DNA from: a virus
IMG/VR virus record: IMGVR_UViG_3300034062_006900
Location: 1-64,000 of that record
DNA length: 64,000 nt
Reading direction: 5' to 3' (one strand)
The stretch's first letter is position 1. Each line of letters starts with the position of its first letter. The position numbers were made by a program, and so were the translations under genes. The notes beneath the pieces are model-generated. The model saw nothing but the letters and a program-made list of their open reading frames with translations. It did not search any database and had not been told where the DNA came from. Shown one piece after another: positions 1 to 6,958 of this stretch.

Positions 1-121
1 CATACACCAACCAAAATATTGCACCTATGGTATTAACTAATCGTAGTTTAAAAACATTCTCTATTAGAAAAGAAACCAATATAAGAACAGTCCCGATATA
101 CCCAAAAATTTCCCAATTCAT
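1..121 (-). CDS. Small membrane protein, 5' part only (YgjV-like)
   Basis: The first 40 codons of a minus-strand gene whose 3' end lies outside the window. The start is the ATG at 121-119, and the frame stays open to the edge. The visible part begins MNWEIFGYIGTVLILVSFL, then a charged stretch (ENVFKLR), then a second hydrophobic segment (NTIGAIFWLVY). This helix, basic turn, helix layout is typical of YgjV-like small inner-membrane proteins, whose function is poorly known. The gene sits downstream of the terminator of the next minus-strand gene. The family call is by pattern only. Confidence 0.5.
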   Translation of the reverse strand, partial: MNWEIFGYIGTVLILVSFLIENVFKLRLVNTIGAIFWLVY

Positions 122-141
122 ATTATATTATTTAAAAAGTT

Positions 142-166
142 AAAACCCCTTACGGGGTTTTTTTAA
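142..166. terminator. Rho-independent terminator
   Basis: Perfect 8-bp stem AAAACCCC / GGGGTTTT with loop TTAC, just after the minus-strand gene ending at 163. T-rich tracts on both sides allow it to work in either direction. Confidence 0.75.
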
Positions 167-633
167 TTTTGAACGAATGCTTTGTCGGCCCACGTTTTTG
201 TGTTTACCAACTCCCACAACTTCATGTCACACATATCAGGGAAAGATGTTCTCATATTTCCAACCGTTATTACCTCAAGGAATCCACGGTCAATTGAATA
301 CCATTTACCACCTTTGGTTGTCAATACATTGAACCAAATCACTTTACCGTCATCCCAAGTGTGTTTGACCTGAATGTTAAGAAGAGAATTTTTAGACCAA
401 CCGCTCATCATATCGGAAGCGGTCCCTTTACTATCGTGAATATTAATGAAACCCGCTTGACATTTGTTTGCAATACGAAATTCATATTCCTTATTCACAT
501 CTTTGATATGGTTGGAAACCATAACAGAGATTCTCTTATTCTTTACTGTGGTGTCAAAAGAGCCGTAGAATACGTCTCCGGCTAATGTTCCTGTTGTTAA
601 CTTTACTGCTGGGATTGTAGGTGTGTTGGTCAT
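163..633 (-). CDS. Hypothetical protein, 156 aa
   Basis: A mixed alpha/beta soluble protein that I do not recognise. The longer reading frame starts at 684, but that codon lies inside a consensus Bacteroidota promoter (655-684), so translation should begin at the ATG at 633-631 (MTNTPTIPAVKL). There is no signal peptide or membrane segment. Two features could place it later: a WxxxxLLNIQVKHTW stretch near the middle and a C-terminal DMCDMKLWELVN segment. It is a single-gene transcription unit with its own promoter and terminator. Its promoter and leader closely resemble those of the gene at 51056-51388, which also begins MTN. Confidence 0.7.
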   Translation of the reverse strand: MTNTPTIPAVKLTTGTLAGDVFYGSFDTTVKNKRISVMVSNHIKDVNKEYEFRIANKCQAGFINIHDSKGTASDMMSGWSKNSLLNIQVKHTWDDGKVIWFNVLTTKGGKWYSIDRGFLEVITVGNMRTSFPDMCDMKLWELVNTKTWADKAFVQN

Positions 634-654
634 ATATTTTGTGTTTTGTGAATA

Positions 655-684
655 CAAAGATAGGACTTTATAACTTACTGGCAA
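655..684 (-). promoter_or_regulatory. Bacteroidota-type promoter
   Basis: On the minus strand TATCTTTG (662-655) matches the -7 consensus TAnnTTTG. A TTTTTTG -33 box ends at 682, with a 19-nt spacer. It decides the start of the downstream gene (ATG at 633). Confidence 0.8.
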
Positions 685-697
685 AAAATATTTTTAA

Positions 698-1210
698 TTA
701 ATTTGAAACCGCAAATCCATAGGATAAAATAATTCTCGGGATTTGACCCTCAACTCGGGTTGTAGAATGAGGAATTACCCCTGATTCCACTTTTAAGAGG
801 GTTCTTTCAGTTATATTTATGACTTTACCGTCATAAATTGGTAATCCTCCTTTTTCGGGTAATGATATAAAAACATTGTATCTTCTTGAATGTAATTCTT
901 TGTTACTTGGGTTGGCATCAACATGTTCTGGCACTTTAGCTCCGTTTCTTTGGACACTTACAAAATCTCCTCTGTATGGTTCAAATTTATTATTTTCTAA
1001 ATTTTCAATTTCAATTATCCTTTTTTTTATTTCGAAATTTAAATCCAACTTTTCAGGTATTTTTTTGAATAATTCTCGACTTCTGTAAGGTCCGGTTGGA
1101 TTTGGAATTAGATATTTTTCATTCCTCAGAGCCCACTCTCGAATAATTCTCTGTTCCTCTTCAGATATGAAATTATCATAGAAATATGTTGAACCAATTT
1201 CATGTTTCAT
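698..1210 (-). CDS. 2OG-Fe(II) dioxygenase (prolyl-hydroxylase-like)
   Basis: A 170-aa protein with the double-stranded beta-helix signature of 2-oxoglutarate/Fe(II) oxygenases. The iron ligands H96-x-D98 (EHVDAN) and H148 (VIPHST) are present, and R159 (QIPRIIL) is placed to bind the 2OG carboxylate. Such enzymes hydroxylate protein side chains, lipids or nucleobases; the substrate is not evident. I chose the ATG at 1210-1208 because it lies 3 nt after a late-motif copy (1214-1221); the longer frame from 1240 runs through that motif. It diverges from the gene at 1239, and both start codons directly follow opposed motif copies. Confidence 0.75.
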   Translation of the reverse strand: MKHEIGSTYFYDNFISEEEQRIIREWALRNEKYLIPNPTGPYRSRELFKKIPEKLDLNFEIKKRIIEIENLENNKFEPYRGDFVSVQRNGAKVPEHVDANPSNKELHSRRYNVFISLPEKGGLPIYDGKVINITERTLLKVESGVIPHSTTRVEGQIPRIILSYGFAVSN

Positions 1211-1213
1211 ATT

Positions 1214-1221
1214 CATAAATA
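1214..1221 (-). promoter_or_regulatory. Candidate phage late-promoter motif
   Basis: TATTTATG in the direction of the 698-1210 gene, 3 nt before its ATG. It forms a divergent pair with the copy at 1228-1235. Confidence 0.5.
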
Positions 1222-1227
1222 TTATTA

Positions 1228-1235
1228 TATTTATT
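1228..1235 (+). promoter_or_regulatory. Candidate phage late-promoter motif
   Basis: TATTTATT, 3 nt before the ATG at 1239, so the transcript would have almost no leader. Confidence 0.55.
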
Positions 1236-1238
1236 AAC

Positions 1239-1616
1239 ATGTTTAAAGAGGAGCTCTTACAGGAGAAATTAAAATATTTGATAATGTCCGAACTTCAGGG
1301 GAAGTTCGAAATTTTGGACTTTCGTGTTGAATTCAGTTATTCTGAACCTCAAATTTTAGAAGCATATGACGTTGACGTTAAATTTGATTATTTATCGACA
1401 ATCGATAGTCAGGCAAGTGATTTCGGATATGATATCAATAAAATGTCTGATACGTTCAGAAAAGCAGTTCAAAAATATCAAATAAATAAGGAAGGCAAAA
1501 TTGTTACCAATTCAGAATATCTCGTAAGCGATGGCATGATTTGGGGCATCGAATTTCAAGCCGACACAAAACATGTTTTCGAAATGTCCTTTAATGTTAA
1601 TCTATGGTTAGATTAA
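1239..1616 (+). CDS. Hypothetical protein, 125 aa
   Basis: Not recognised. The N-terminal half looks helical (MFKEELLQEKLKYLIMSEL) and the rest beta-rich, with acidic stretches. There is no cysteine cluster, signal peptide or membrane helix. It sits directly behind a TATTTATT motif, and its 3' end overlaps the convergent gene at 1613 by 4 nt, as in compact phage genomes. Confidence 0.65.
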   Translation: MFKEELLQEKLKYLIMSELQGKFEILDFRVEFSYSEPQILEAYDVDVKFDYLSTIDSQASDFGYDINKMSDTFRKAVQKYQINKEGKIVTNSEYLVSDGMIWGIEFQADTKHVFEMSFNVNLWLD

Positions 1617-2038
1617 ACCTTATCACAATCATTAGGCTGGAAACAACCCTGTCCACCACCTTCAACATATCCCACTCTCATATCAATATGAGTTGATTTC
1701 AAATAGGGACTTTCTTTACCACAGATGACACACTTGTCAAAAGCATCAGAATTATCCTCCTCAGTTTTGAGAACACAACCCAAGTGGTCATACCCAACTA
1801 GATAGTCATAATCGATTTCAGAAGTGTCTCCACCACAGATAGAACAGGTATATGGATGAATAATCTTTTTGACAAGACCATCTTCACCAATAACAATTCC
1901 GAAATCTTCGTCATCGTATCGAGGACCTTCTTGGTCTCTTCTAGCTTGCCAGTATTTATTTCTTGTGAGTTCTCCCAACATAGAATCATTTGGAGTTTCT
2001 AATATTTCTTTTTCTGTTACTGTAACTTTGATTGACAT
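1613..2038 (-). CDS. Putative zinc-ribbon protein, 141 aa
   Basis: Contains two CxxC knuckles, CSICGG near residue 80 and CVICGK near residue 105, plus further C/H residues (HLGC, CFQPNDC) able to complete one or two zinc sites. The N-terminal part has a TRNKYWQARRDQEG segment. Small phage proteins of this type often bind nucleic acid or RNA polymerase, but nothing here shows the target. It converges with the 1239-1616 gene, overlapping by 4 nt. Confidence 0.65.
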   Translation of the reverse strand: MSIKVTVTEKEILETPNDSMLGELTRNKYWQARRDQEGPRYDDEDFGIVIGEDGLVKKIIHPYTCSICGGDTSEIDYDYLVGYDHLGCVLKTEEDNSDAFDKCVICGKESPYLKSTHIDMRVGYVEGGGQGCFQPNDCDKV

Positions 2039-2085
2039 AGTAAAGTTTTTTTAAAAGATATAAACTCACTAATATAAAATAAAGG

Positions 2086-2093
2086 TATTTATT
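2086..2093 (+). promoter_or_regulatory. Candidate phage late-promoter motif
   Basis: TATTTATT, 3 nt before the ATG at 2097, with an AT-rich region upstream. Confidence 0.55.
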
Positions 2094-2096
2094 AAT

Positions 2097-2939
2097 ATGG
2101 AGGACAAAATAAAAAGATTAGCATCGAACTTATCAGAAATATTACCTGAACCAAAGGAACCTCAACAAGTTTGGGACAATTTAAGAGTTCTGATGAATGA
2201 ACAAAAAACCTACTTCGAAAAAATATCACCACAAAATATTATCAAAGTAATATTTTACATTTGGTCTTTAAAGGAAACAGGTAATTTCAAGTTAGCTGAG
2301 AAGATGCTAAATGAAATTTCTTTTGCACTCGTGTTCCATCATGAGGGTAATCATCATAAAGAATATTGTGGTTCTTGTAGAGGTGAAGGTGATTTTGATT
2401 GTGATGATTGTCGTTCGGGTATGGCTACGTGTGAAAATTGTGATGGTAGTGGATTAGAAGAATGTGCTGAGTGTGGTGGTAATGGTGCAGTAACCGAGGA
2501 TGGTGAGACCTTTACTTGTCCTGATTGTGGTGGTGAGGGTCAGGTTGAGTGTGGTGAATGTAGTGGACAGGGAGAGGTTGAGTGTAGTCAATGTAGTTAT
2601 GGAAGATTAACCTGTAATGAATGTGAGGGGTCTGGTGAGGTAGATACTGATGAATTTGAATATTTTGAACATTTCATAGTAACATGGAATAATTTCATTA
2701 AAAATAGATGCGAAATAACTGAAGAAGATACTGATGTCACAATGAGTGAATACGAATTTGACAGAATAAGTGATAAGTTCATAACTCTTGGTCATACGGA
2801 AAGTCACATGAAATTCGAAGATTGGGTCATAGAAAATGAAATGTATTGTGCATACTACAATGATAACCCAAGATTAATTTATGATAGTTATATGGAAATA
2901 TACACACCTGACTTCAGTTTAAAATATGCAGAAGCTTAA
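2097..2939 (+). CDS. DnaJ-type zinc-finger (CxxCxGxG) protein without a J domain
   Basis: A 280-aa protein with an N-terminal helical region of about 85 residues, then a dense cysteine region (about residues 90-185) of repeated CxxC units such as CENCDGSGLEEC, CPDCGGEGQVEC and CNECEGSG. This is the pattern of the DnaJ zinc-binding domain but with about nine CxxC units, more than the four of DnaJ. It has no HPD J domain, so it should not stimulate Hsp70 by itself. A role as a holdase or disulfide-linked partner is inference. A complete DnaJ is encoded at 34465-35391. The next gene starts 2 nt after this one stops. Confidence 0.75.
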   Translation: MEDKIKRLASNLSEILPEPKEPQQVWDNLRVLMNEQKTYFEKISPQNIIKVIFYIWSLKETGNFKLAEKMLNEISFALVFHHEGNHHKEYCGSCRGEGDFDCDDCRSGMATCENCDGSGLEECAECGGNGAVTEDGETFTCPDCGGEGQVECGECSGQGEVECSQCSYGRLTCNECEGSGEVDTDEFEYFEHFIVTWNNFIKNRCEITEEDTDVTMSEYEFDRISDKFITLGHTESHMKFEDWVIENEMYCAYYNDNPRLIYDSYMEIYTPDFSLKYAEA

Positions 2940-2941
2940 TT

Positions 2942-3457
2942 ATGAGTAATTTAAAAACTTTCCTTAATATATTGTCCAAATCGGGTGGCTATCCAAACCC
3001 CGATATTCAATCTGTTGCCAAAATGATTGGTTATGATTTAGATAAATTACTTGAAGACTTAGTCAAAGAAATAGGAGAAGAGAAAGCCAATGACTTTGTT
3101 CAGAAAGCAGTTCAAAAGATGTCAAAAGGTGATGGAGTTAGAATTCAAGACCAAGATGACCCTGAACAATTCGCTAACATACACCTTATTAACCCACACA
3201 TTGACTTAGAAAATGATGAAACTACTGTATTATCTGATTGGGGTTGGGGTGATACCAATATTTTTTACAAAGATGATGATGGTAATGAAAGTTACAAAAC
3301 AATCTCTGAAATTGCTGACGAGGTTGGTATGGGAGAATGGGCAGATTTCGACGAAATGGTAGATGAAATCAGAGAAGAATGTAATCAATTATTTTACAAA
3401 AATTGTGGTTTTGGTATTTGGTGGGACGACCGAAAGGATATAGTAAATAACATATAA
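2942..3457 (+). CDS. Hypothetical acidic protein, 171 aa
   Basis: Not recognised. It is strongly acidic and aromatic-rich in the middle (DWGWGDTNIFYKDDDG). The N-terminal 30 residues look like a helix-turn-helix-sized bundle, but no DNA-binding motif is clear. It is the second gene of a two-gene operon with the CxxCxGxG protein, separated by 2 nt. Confidence 0.65.
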   Translation: MSNLKTFLNILSKSGGYPNPDIQSVAKMIGYDLDKLLEDLVKEIGEEKANDFVQKAVQKMSKGDGVRIQDQDDPEQFANIHLINPHIDLENDETTVLSDWGWGDTNIFYKDDDGNESYKTISEIADEVGMGEWADFDEMVDEIREECNQLFYKNCGFGIWWDDRKDIVNNI

Positions 3458-3482
3458 AAAAAGAGAGACCGAAGTCTCTCCT
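3458..3482 (-). terminator. Terminator with UUCG tetraloop, minus strand
   Basis: On the minus strand GAGAGAC-TTCG-GTCTCTC is followed by seven T. The C(UUCG)G loop forms only on this strand, so it ends the 3521-4074 operon. A further short hairpin lies at 3486-3507. Confidence 0.8.
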
Positions 3483-3520
3483 TTAGGGCCGTCTGGTTTA
3501 GACAGCCTCCACCACCAAAT

Positions 3521-3814
3521 TTAACGAACTTGGAAACCTTTTTGCATTACTTGACTAACTAACTCAGCCATCTCTTCTCCTTTCATATAACCAATAACAT
3601 CATCACCCAATTCAGGTTTGAAGAACTTTGTTATAAAATCACCACTATCTCTGTCTATGATAGCAACCTCAAAGTCACTAACAAAGTCTCCGTAAAGACC
3701 ACTTCTACCACCAACGATTGAGAATTCAACATCCTCGTTATATATTCGAGTCATCTTACCACCTTCAAGTGGATGTGGTTTAGCCCACTCAATAATATTT
3801 TCTACTGTTATCAT
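3521..3814 (-). CDS. Hypothetical protein, 97 aa
   Basis: Not recognised. A small, probably beta-rich soluble protein (VEFSIVGGRSGLYGDFVSDF) with a C-terminal helix. Its ATG overlaps the stop of the upstream gene (ATGA at 3811-3814), so the two are translationally coupled. Confidence 0.65.
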   Translation of the reverse strand: MITVENIIEWAKPHPLEGGKMTRIYNEDVEFSIVGGRSGLYGDFVSDFEVAIIDRDSGDFITKFFKPELGDDVIGYMKGEEMAELVSQVMQKGFQVR

Positions 3815-4074
3815 TGTTCAATTTTACTTTTATTTATTAAATGTTCAGTCAAGGTATATTCATTATTCGAAGTAAGAATAATTGAGTCAACCAAGTGTTT
3901 GTATGGAACGTGAACCAAAAAATCTATTCCATTGAAGAAATCCAAGTTTGACTTGGTTTCCAAACAAGCATTAACCATTTTAAGAAATAATTTGAACTGA
4001 ACTCCATTACTGAATGATTCGTTGACAATTACTCCAAAGGTCTCGTGTTGAATTTTAATAGTGTGTGATGTCAT
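3811..4074 (-). CDS. Hypothetical protein, 87 aa
   Basis: Not recognised. A small soluble protein beginning MTSHTIKIQHETFGVIV. It is the first gene of a two-gene minus-strand operon ending in the UUCG terminator near 3460. A TATCTTTG box (4105-4098) lies about 24 nt upstream of the start. The -33 element is poorly spaced, so promoter strength is uncertain. Confidence 0.65.
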   Translation of the reverse strand: MTSHTIKIQHETFGVIVNESFSNGVQFKLFLKMVNACLETKSNLDFFNGIDFLVHVPYKHLVDSIILTSNNEYTLTEHLINKSKIEQ

Positions 4075-4097
4075 GTATTAGGTTTATTTGTGAGACA

Positions 4098-4105
4098 CAA
4101 AGATA
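4098..4105 (-). promoter_or_regulatory. -7 promoter box
   Basis: TATCTTTG on the minus strand, upstream of the 3811-4074 gene. I see no TTG at the usual distance, so this is a partial match. Confidence 0.5.
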
Positions 4106-4180
4106 TATTTTTAATTTCAAATAAAAAAGTCAATTCCCTTTTTATTCGGGTATAATACGTCTTTTTTTAAAAACACAAAA

Positions 4181-4188
4181 TATTTATA
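4181..4188 (+). promoter_or_regulatory. Candidate phage late-promoter motif
   Basis: TATTTATA, 6 nt before the ATG at 4195. Confidence 0.55.
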
Positions 4189-4194
4189 GATTAC

Positions 4195-4479
4195 ATGGAA
4201 AAAGATTTGGACATATTAGAAACAATCCTCAGGGACCAAAATTACGCAACAGAATACATTGCAATGATTTTACAACACTTGGTTAAGGAATTAGGACAAT
4301 CCTCACTTGAGAGATTTACCCCGAATTTTATTTACTCAGCATTAGCATTTGAACTTGGAAGAGCTAAATCAAAGGAGATTGCAGAATATTTCGAGGAGTT
4401 CAAAGAAAAAGGTAGTTACAGAACAACTCTTCAAAAAGCAATGGAAGATTCTCCATCATTTTCGAAATACACAAAATAA
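4195..4479 (+). CDS. Hypothetical helical protein, 94 aa
   Basis: Not recognised. It is predicted all-helical. Its N-terminus (MEKDLDILETILRDQ) partly resembles the short helix found at the start of several other proteins here, but lacks a clean (I/L)-x-E-Q end. Transcription is probably from the late motif at 4181. Its 3' end converges on the terminator of the large RNA. Confidence 0.65.
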   Translation: MEKDLDILETILRDQNYATEYIAMILQHLVKELGQSSLERFTPNFIYSALAFELGRAKSKEIAEYFEEFKEKGSYRTTLQKAMEDSPSFSKYTK

Positions 4480-4510
4480 AAAACCCCATCCGTAGAAACG
4501 AACAGGGTTT
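4474..4510 (-). terminator. Terminator of the large structured RNA
   Basis: On the minus strand AAACCC (4510-4505) pairs with GGGTTT (4486-4481), followed by a T-rich tract down to about 4474. The direction shows that the ORF-free region is transcribed on the minus strand. Confidence 0.65.
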
Positions 4511-5640
4511 GGCAAAATAGGTTGAGAATACACCATCTTGTGAGAGTCTTTACAGGAGATTATTTGTTTCCTCCGATTTCCACTTCCTTTTGAGAAGTAA
4601 CTCCCAGTCACGGTCAATTAGATTAACCAATCCTTAAGTCGTAATATACTCTATTTTTACTCATCACTCTTCTAGGTTGCCACCCAAACTCATCCTTGCG
4701 GGATTAGAGAACTTCCAAAACAATCGTATCGGGCTTGGGACCCTTTACGGCCATGAACAACTCATGACTAAGTAGTGACCTGTCTACCACGACTGACGAA
4801 CACTTTTCCTTTTAGTTTTAATGATTTGTTAGAATCCTTATTTTAACAAAGGGTTTGATTTGTGGATGTTAGATGTAGCGGTTCGTCAACGCAGCCATCC
4901 CATCTTTTGAACGAGACGATACTGAACTACACCTTGAAGTCTCCCGACCTCCATACTTTGAGTTTACTTCATAACTGACCACTTGGTAGAGGTCTGATAA
5001 GGAGAACAACAGCACCATCTGTTTGAACTCTTACCTTTCGGTTTTAAGTCTACTCTAATATTGAACTCCGCAATTGTATAGTTGGATGACCATACTTCTC
5101 ACAACAGCTCTACGAGTTATTCTTATTGGTGTTCCCACCTCAACCAAACGACCCACATCGCTCGGTCACCCAACCACTTTCTCTACAGTGTCACCCTCAA
5201 TACTCAAGGTTAGATGATATCCCGCTTGTCTACTCGAGCTCCGTTACCGAAGCCGCAACCGTTCCAATCAAGAACAAGTCACTTTATACTACTTTCATAG
5301 TTTATTTATGGACTATAGACCGCCCAATATCTTTATCAGTCATTTCAAACTCAACCCGAAGGTCTCATCTTCAACTCCTGAACGGATAATATTTTTATTC
5401 AAAGAACTTTAAAATTAATGAAGAAAAGAGGAAACTTTACGACCCACCGAAGTAGGAACCTTTACTACCCCTTTTCTTCATTTGTCTTACAAAATTAAGA
5501 ATGTTTTGGGAAACAGTCAAATTTTTGTAGAACTTTTTTTTTGAAGAACAATACAACAAATAATTCTACGGACCCCCTACTCTTAATAGGACAGGTTTAT
5601 TTGGTTATTCATTCAAAGAACTAAACGACTCTCGTCATTT
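4476..5640 (-). ncRNA. Large structured non-coding RNA, about 1.16 kb (GOLLD/ROOL-like size class)
   Basis: No credible protein gene lies between 4480 and 5735. On the minus strand the region has a consensus promoter (5647-5677), many local helices and a terminator. The clearest helix is a perfect 12-bp stem (5482-5471 with 5428-5417) capped by CCTAC-TTCG-GTGGG. Others are GACC-TTCG-GGTT (5364-5353), ACC-GAAA-GGT (5042-5033), AACAG/CTGTT (5023-5008), a CCCAA/TTGGG pair enclosing ATCC/GGAT (4739-4683) and GGTTAA/TTGACC (4628-4612). The UUCG and GNRA loops are correct only on this strand. Known giant phage RNAs (GOLLD, ROOL) also lie beside tRNA genes. I could not match a specific family, so the class is inference. 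Confidence 0.72.
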
Positions 5641-5646
5641 GTTTTT

Positions 5647-5677
5647 CAAAGATAGGATGAATTTTTCAATTCGTCAA
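5647..5677 (-). promoter_or_regulatory. Bacteroidota promoter of the large RNA
   Basis: TATCTTTG (5654-5647) with TTTGAC upstream (TTG at 5677-5675, 20-nt spacer). Predicted transcription start is about 5640. It closely resembles the promoter at 5972-6002, even between the boxes. Confidence 0.8.
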
Positions 5678-5736
5678 ATCTTTTTTAAAAAAAATAGGGA
5701 ACCTCGATTTTACGACCGCAGTCAACCTATTCTTAG

Positions 5737-5808
5737 TTGCGAAGGATGGATTCGAACCACCGACCTAAAGGTTATGAGCCTTCCGAGCTACCACTGCTCT
5801 ACCTCGCG
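5737..5808 (-). tRNA. tRNA-Met (CAT), initiator-like
   Basis: A full cloverleaf folds on the minus strand. It has a 7-bp acceptor stem, D stem GAGC/GCTC, anticodon stem GAAGG/CCTTT with loop CTCATAA (anticodon CAT), a 5-nt variable loop, and T stem GGTGG/CCATC with loop TTCGAAT. The first acceptor pair is C1-A72, a mismatch that marks bacterial initiator tRNAs and blocks elongation use. The three G:C pairs usual at the base of the initiator anticodon stem are incomplete (A-T, G-C, G-C). The 3' end reads ACTA after A72, so CCA is not encoded. It shares a transcript with the structured element at 5821-5888. Confidence 0.88.
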
Positions 5809-5820
5809 ATATATCTTTAT

Positions 5821-5888
5821 GATTACAAACCCACTTCCCCACGGTCACCTATCCACGTCATGCGCTGGTTGAACCAGCGGGTGTAATC
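5821..5888 (-). ncRNA. Structured RNA element upstream of the tRNA
   Basis: A 68-nt element closed by a perfect GATTACA/TGTAATC stem (5888-5882 with 5827-5821), continued by CCC/GGG. It contains a strong CGCTGG/CCAGCG hairpin (5879-5863) and a G-rich distal part. It ends 12 nt before the tRNA. It could be a processing signal, a small regulatory RNA or part of a larger fold; I do not recognise the family. Confidence 0.55.
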
Positions 5889-5918
5889 AATATTTTTAAG
5901 AACTTATTTAGAAAATAA

Positions 5919-5961
5919 GTCCCACAAGCTTATGAATCTCTCGATAAAACACTTGTGGGAC
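5919..5961 (-). repeat. Perfect 10-bp inverted repeat at the tRNA transcript start
   Basis: GTCCCACAAG and CTTGTGGGAC form a 10-bp stem, followed on the minus strand by a second stem ACTTATTT/AAATAAGT. It begins within a few nt of the predicted start of the tRNA transcript, so it probably forms a stabilising 5' hairpin. Confidence 0.65.
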
Positions 5962-5971
5962 ATTTGTTTCA

Positions 5972-6002
5972 CAAAGATAAGTAGAATTTTTGGTTCAGTC
6001 AA
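5972..6002 (-). promoter_or_regulatory. Bacteroidota promoter of the tRNA transcript
   Basis: TATCTTTG (5979-5972) and TTTGAC with TTG at 6002-6000, 20-nt spacer. Predicted start is about 5965. Confidence 0.8.
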
Positions 6003-6083
6003 ATCTTTTTTGAAACTTTTGGGTTTGGGGATATTCTGTCTTCTCAGACAGAGACATATAAATATCTACATATTTACCAAAAG

Positions 6084-6179
6084 TCATTCATCATCCAAAT
6101 TATCTATTTGTCTGTTCATATCAAGAACAGCCAAAACAACAAAGAGGAATAATATTACTACTACAAAACCTAAAATCAT
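6084..6179 (-). CDS. Small single-pass membrane protein, 31 aa
   Basis: A short frame beginning MILGFVVVILFLFVVLAVLD: one strong transmembrane helix followed by a polar, acidic tail (NRQIDNLDDE). Its ATG overlaps the TGA of the NUDIX gene (ATGA, 6176-6179), which supports real, coupled translation. Function is unknown. Confidence 0.55.
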   Translation of the reverse strand: MILGFVVVILFLFVVLAVLDMNRQIDNLDDE

Positions 6180-6595
6180 TTTAATATAATTTCTGCAAGT
6201 TTAAAAAGATATTCACCCGAAGTTTCTTCCTTAATCTCTTCGATTGGAAAATATTTGGCGTCGGTATGTTCTTCACCATCAATCGCGTTAACCAAGTCAG
6301 GCATAATCTCATCATCAACATTTAGAAGATAAACATACATTAAACCTTTAACCTTTTTACCATCTCTTGTATGACGAGGAATTAACCCAACAAATTGGAG
6401 TTCTTGGTCATCGATGTTAATTGCGGTTTCTTCAAAGAATTCTCTTCGAGCACCCTCTTGAGTAGTTTCTCCATCCTCAAGTTTACCGCCAGGTATGGAC
6501 CACATTCCAGGGAATGAACCCAAGTTATTTCTCTTACATAGAAGAAGTTTGTTTTTACATTTTACGGCTACGCCAACGTATCTTTTTTTATCCAT
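6176..6595 (-). CDS. NUDIX hydrolase
   Basis: A 139-aa NUDIX protein. The Nudix box is visible as GGKLEDGETTQEGARREFFE followed by ET and a downstream E, matching GX5EX7REUXEEXGU. Such enzymes hydrolyse nucleoside diphosphates linked to a second group (8-oxo-dGTP, ADP-ribose, NADH and similar); the substrate cannot be read here. The start is set at the ATG at 6595 (MDKKRYVGVAVKCKNK), where MutT-like folds begin; the longer frame from 6631 overlaps the divergent DUF192 gene. It is coupled to the 31-aa membrane protein downstream. Confidence 0.85.
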   Translation of the reverse strand: MDKKRYVGVAVKCKNKLLLCKRNNLGSFPGMWSIPGGKLEDGETTQEGARREFFEETAINIDDQELQFVGLIPRHTRDGKKVKGLMYVYLLNVDDEIMPDLVNAIDGEEHTDAKYFPIEEIKEETSGEYLFKLAEIILK

Positions 6596-6597
6596 AG

Positions 6598-6605
6598 TAT
6601 TTATA
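6598..6605 (+). promoter_or_regulatory. Candidate phage late-promoter motif
   Basis: TATTTATA, 5 nt before the ATG at 6611. It lies between divergent genes; the reverse strand reads TATAAATA just before the NUDIX start. Confidence 0.5.
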
Positions 6606-6610
6606 TGTAT

Positions 6611-6958
6611 ATGAAGGTTAAAATTAATCAAAATATTTTTAATATCAAAACTTTAATCGATAAAAAATCCCAATCTATTGGAATGATGGGTAAGACTTTC
6701 GATTCTACGTTTGATGGTCTTCTTTTTCTTATGGGTGGAAAGAAACAATGTTTTTGGATGAAGAACTGTGTCATTCCTTTAGATATAATCATAATCAAAA
6801 ACAACGTCATCGTTAATATCCACCACAGTTGTCCCCCTTGTAATGAAGACCCTTGTCCTTCTTATTGTGGTAGAGGTAACATTGTATTAGAATTGGAGGG
6901 TGGAAGTTGTGAAGATTTGAATATCCAACCAGGTGATACAGTTGAATATCTATTCTAA
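6611..6958 (+). CDS. DUF192 family protein
   Basis: A 115-aa protein matching DUF192 (COG1430): SIGMMGKTF near the start, FWMKNCVIPLDIIII in the middle, and a C-terminal VLELEGGS...IQPGDTVEYLF. Members form a small beta-barrel of unknown biochemical role and are usually exported. This copy lacks a signal peptide and carries an unusual extra cysteine cluster (CPPCNEDPCPSYC). ATG 6611 is preferred over 6605, which overlaps the late motif. It converges with the cobalamin adenosyltransferase gene, overlapping by 4 nt. Confidence 0.8.
   Translation: MKVKINQNIFNIKTLIDKKSQSIGMMGKTFDSTFDGLLFLMGGKKQCFWMKNCVIPLDIIIIKNNVIVNIHHSCPPCNEDPCPSYCGRGNIVLELEGGSCEDLNIQPGDTVEYLF

Noticed and set aside
5126-5389. 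Plus-strand reading frame of 87 codons in the ORF-free region
   Set aside because: Composition is unlike the genes around it, and it lies opposite the stems of the minus-strand RNA. It has no motif or domain.
5639-5872. Plus-strand frame of 77 codons
   Set aside because: It runs across the tRNA gene and the structured element in antisense.
5932-6189. Plus-strand frame of 85 codons
   Set aside because: Overlaps the tRNA promoter and the small membrane protein on the other strand; composition is unlike coding.
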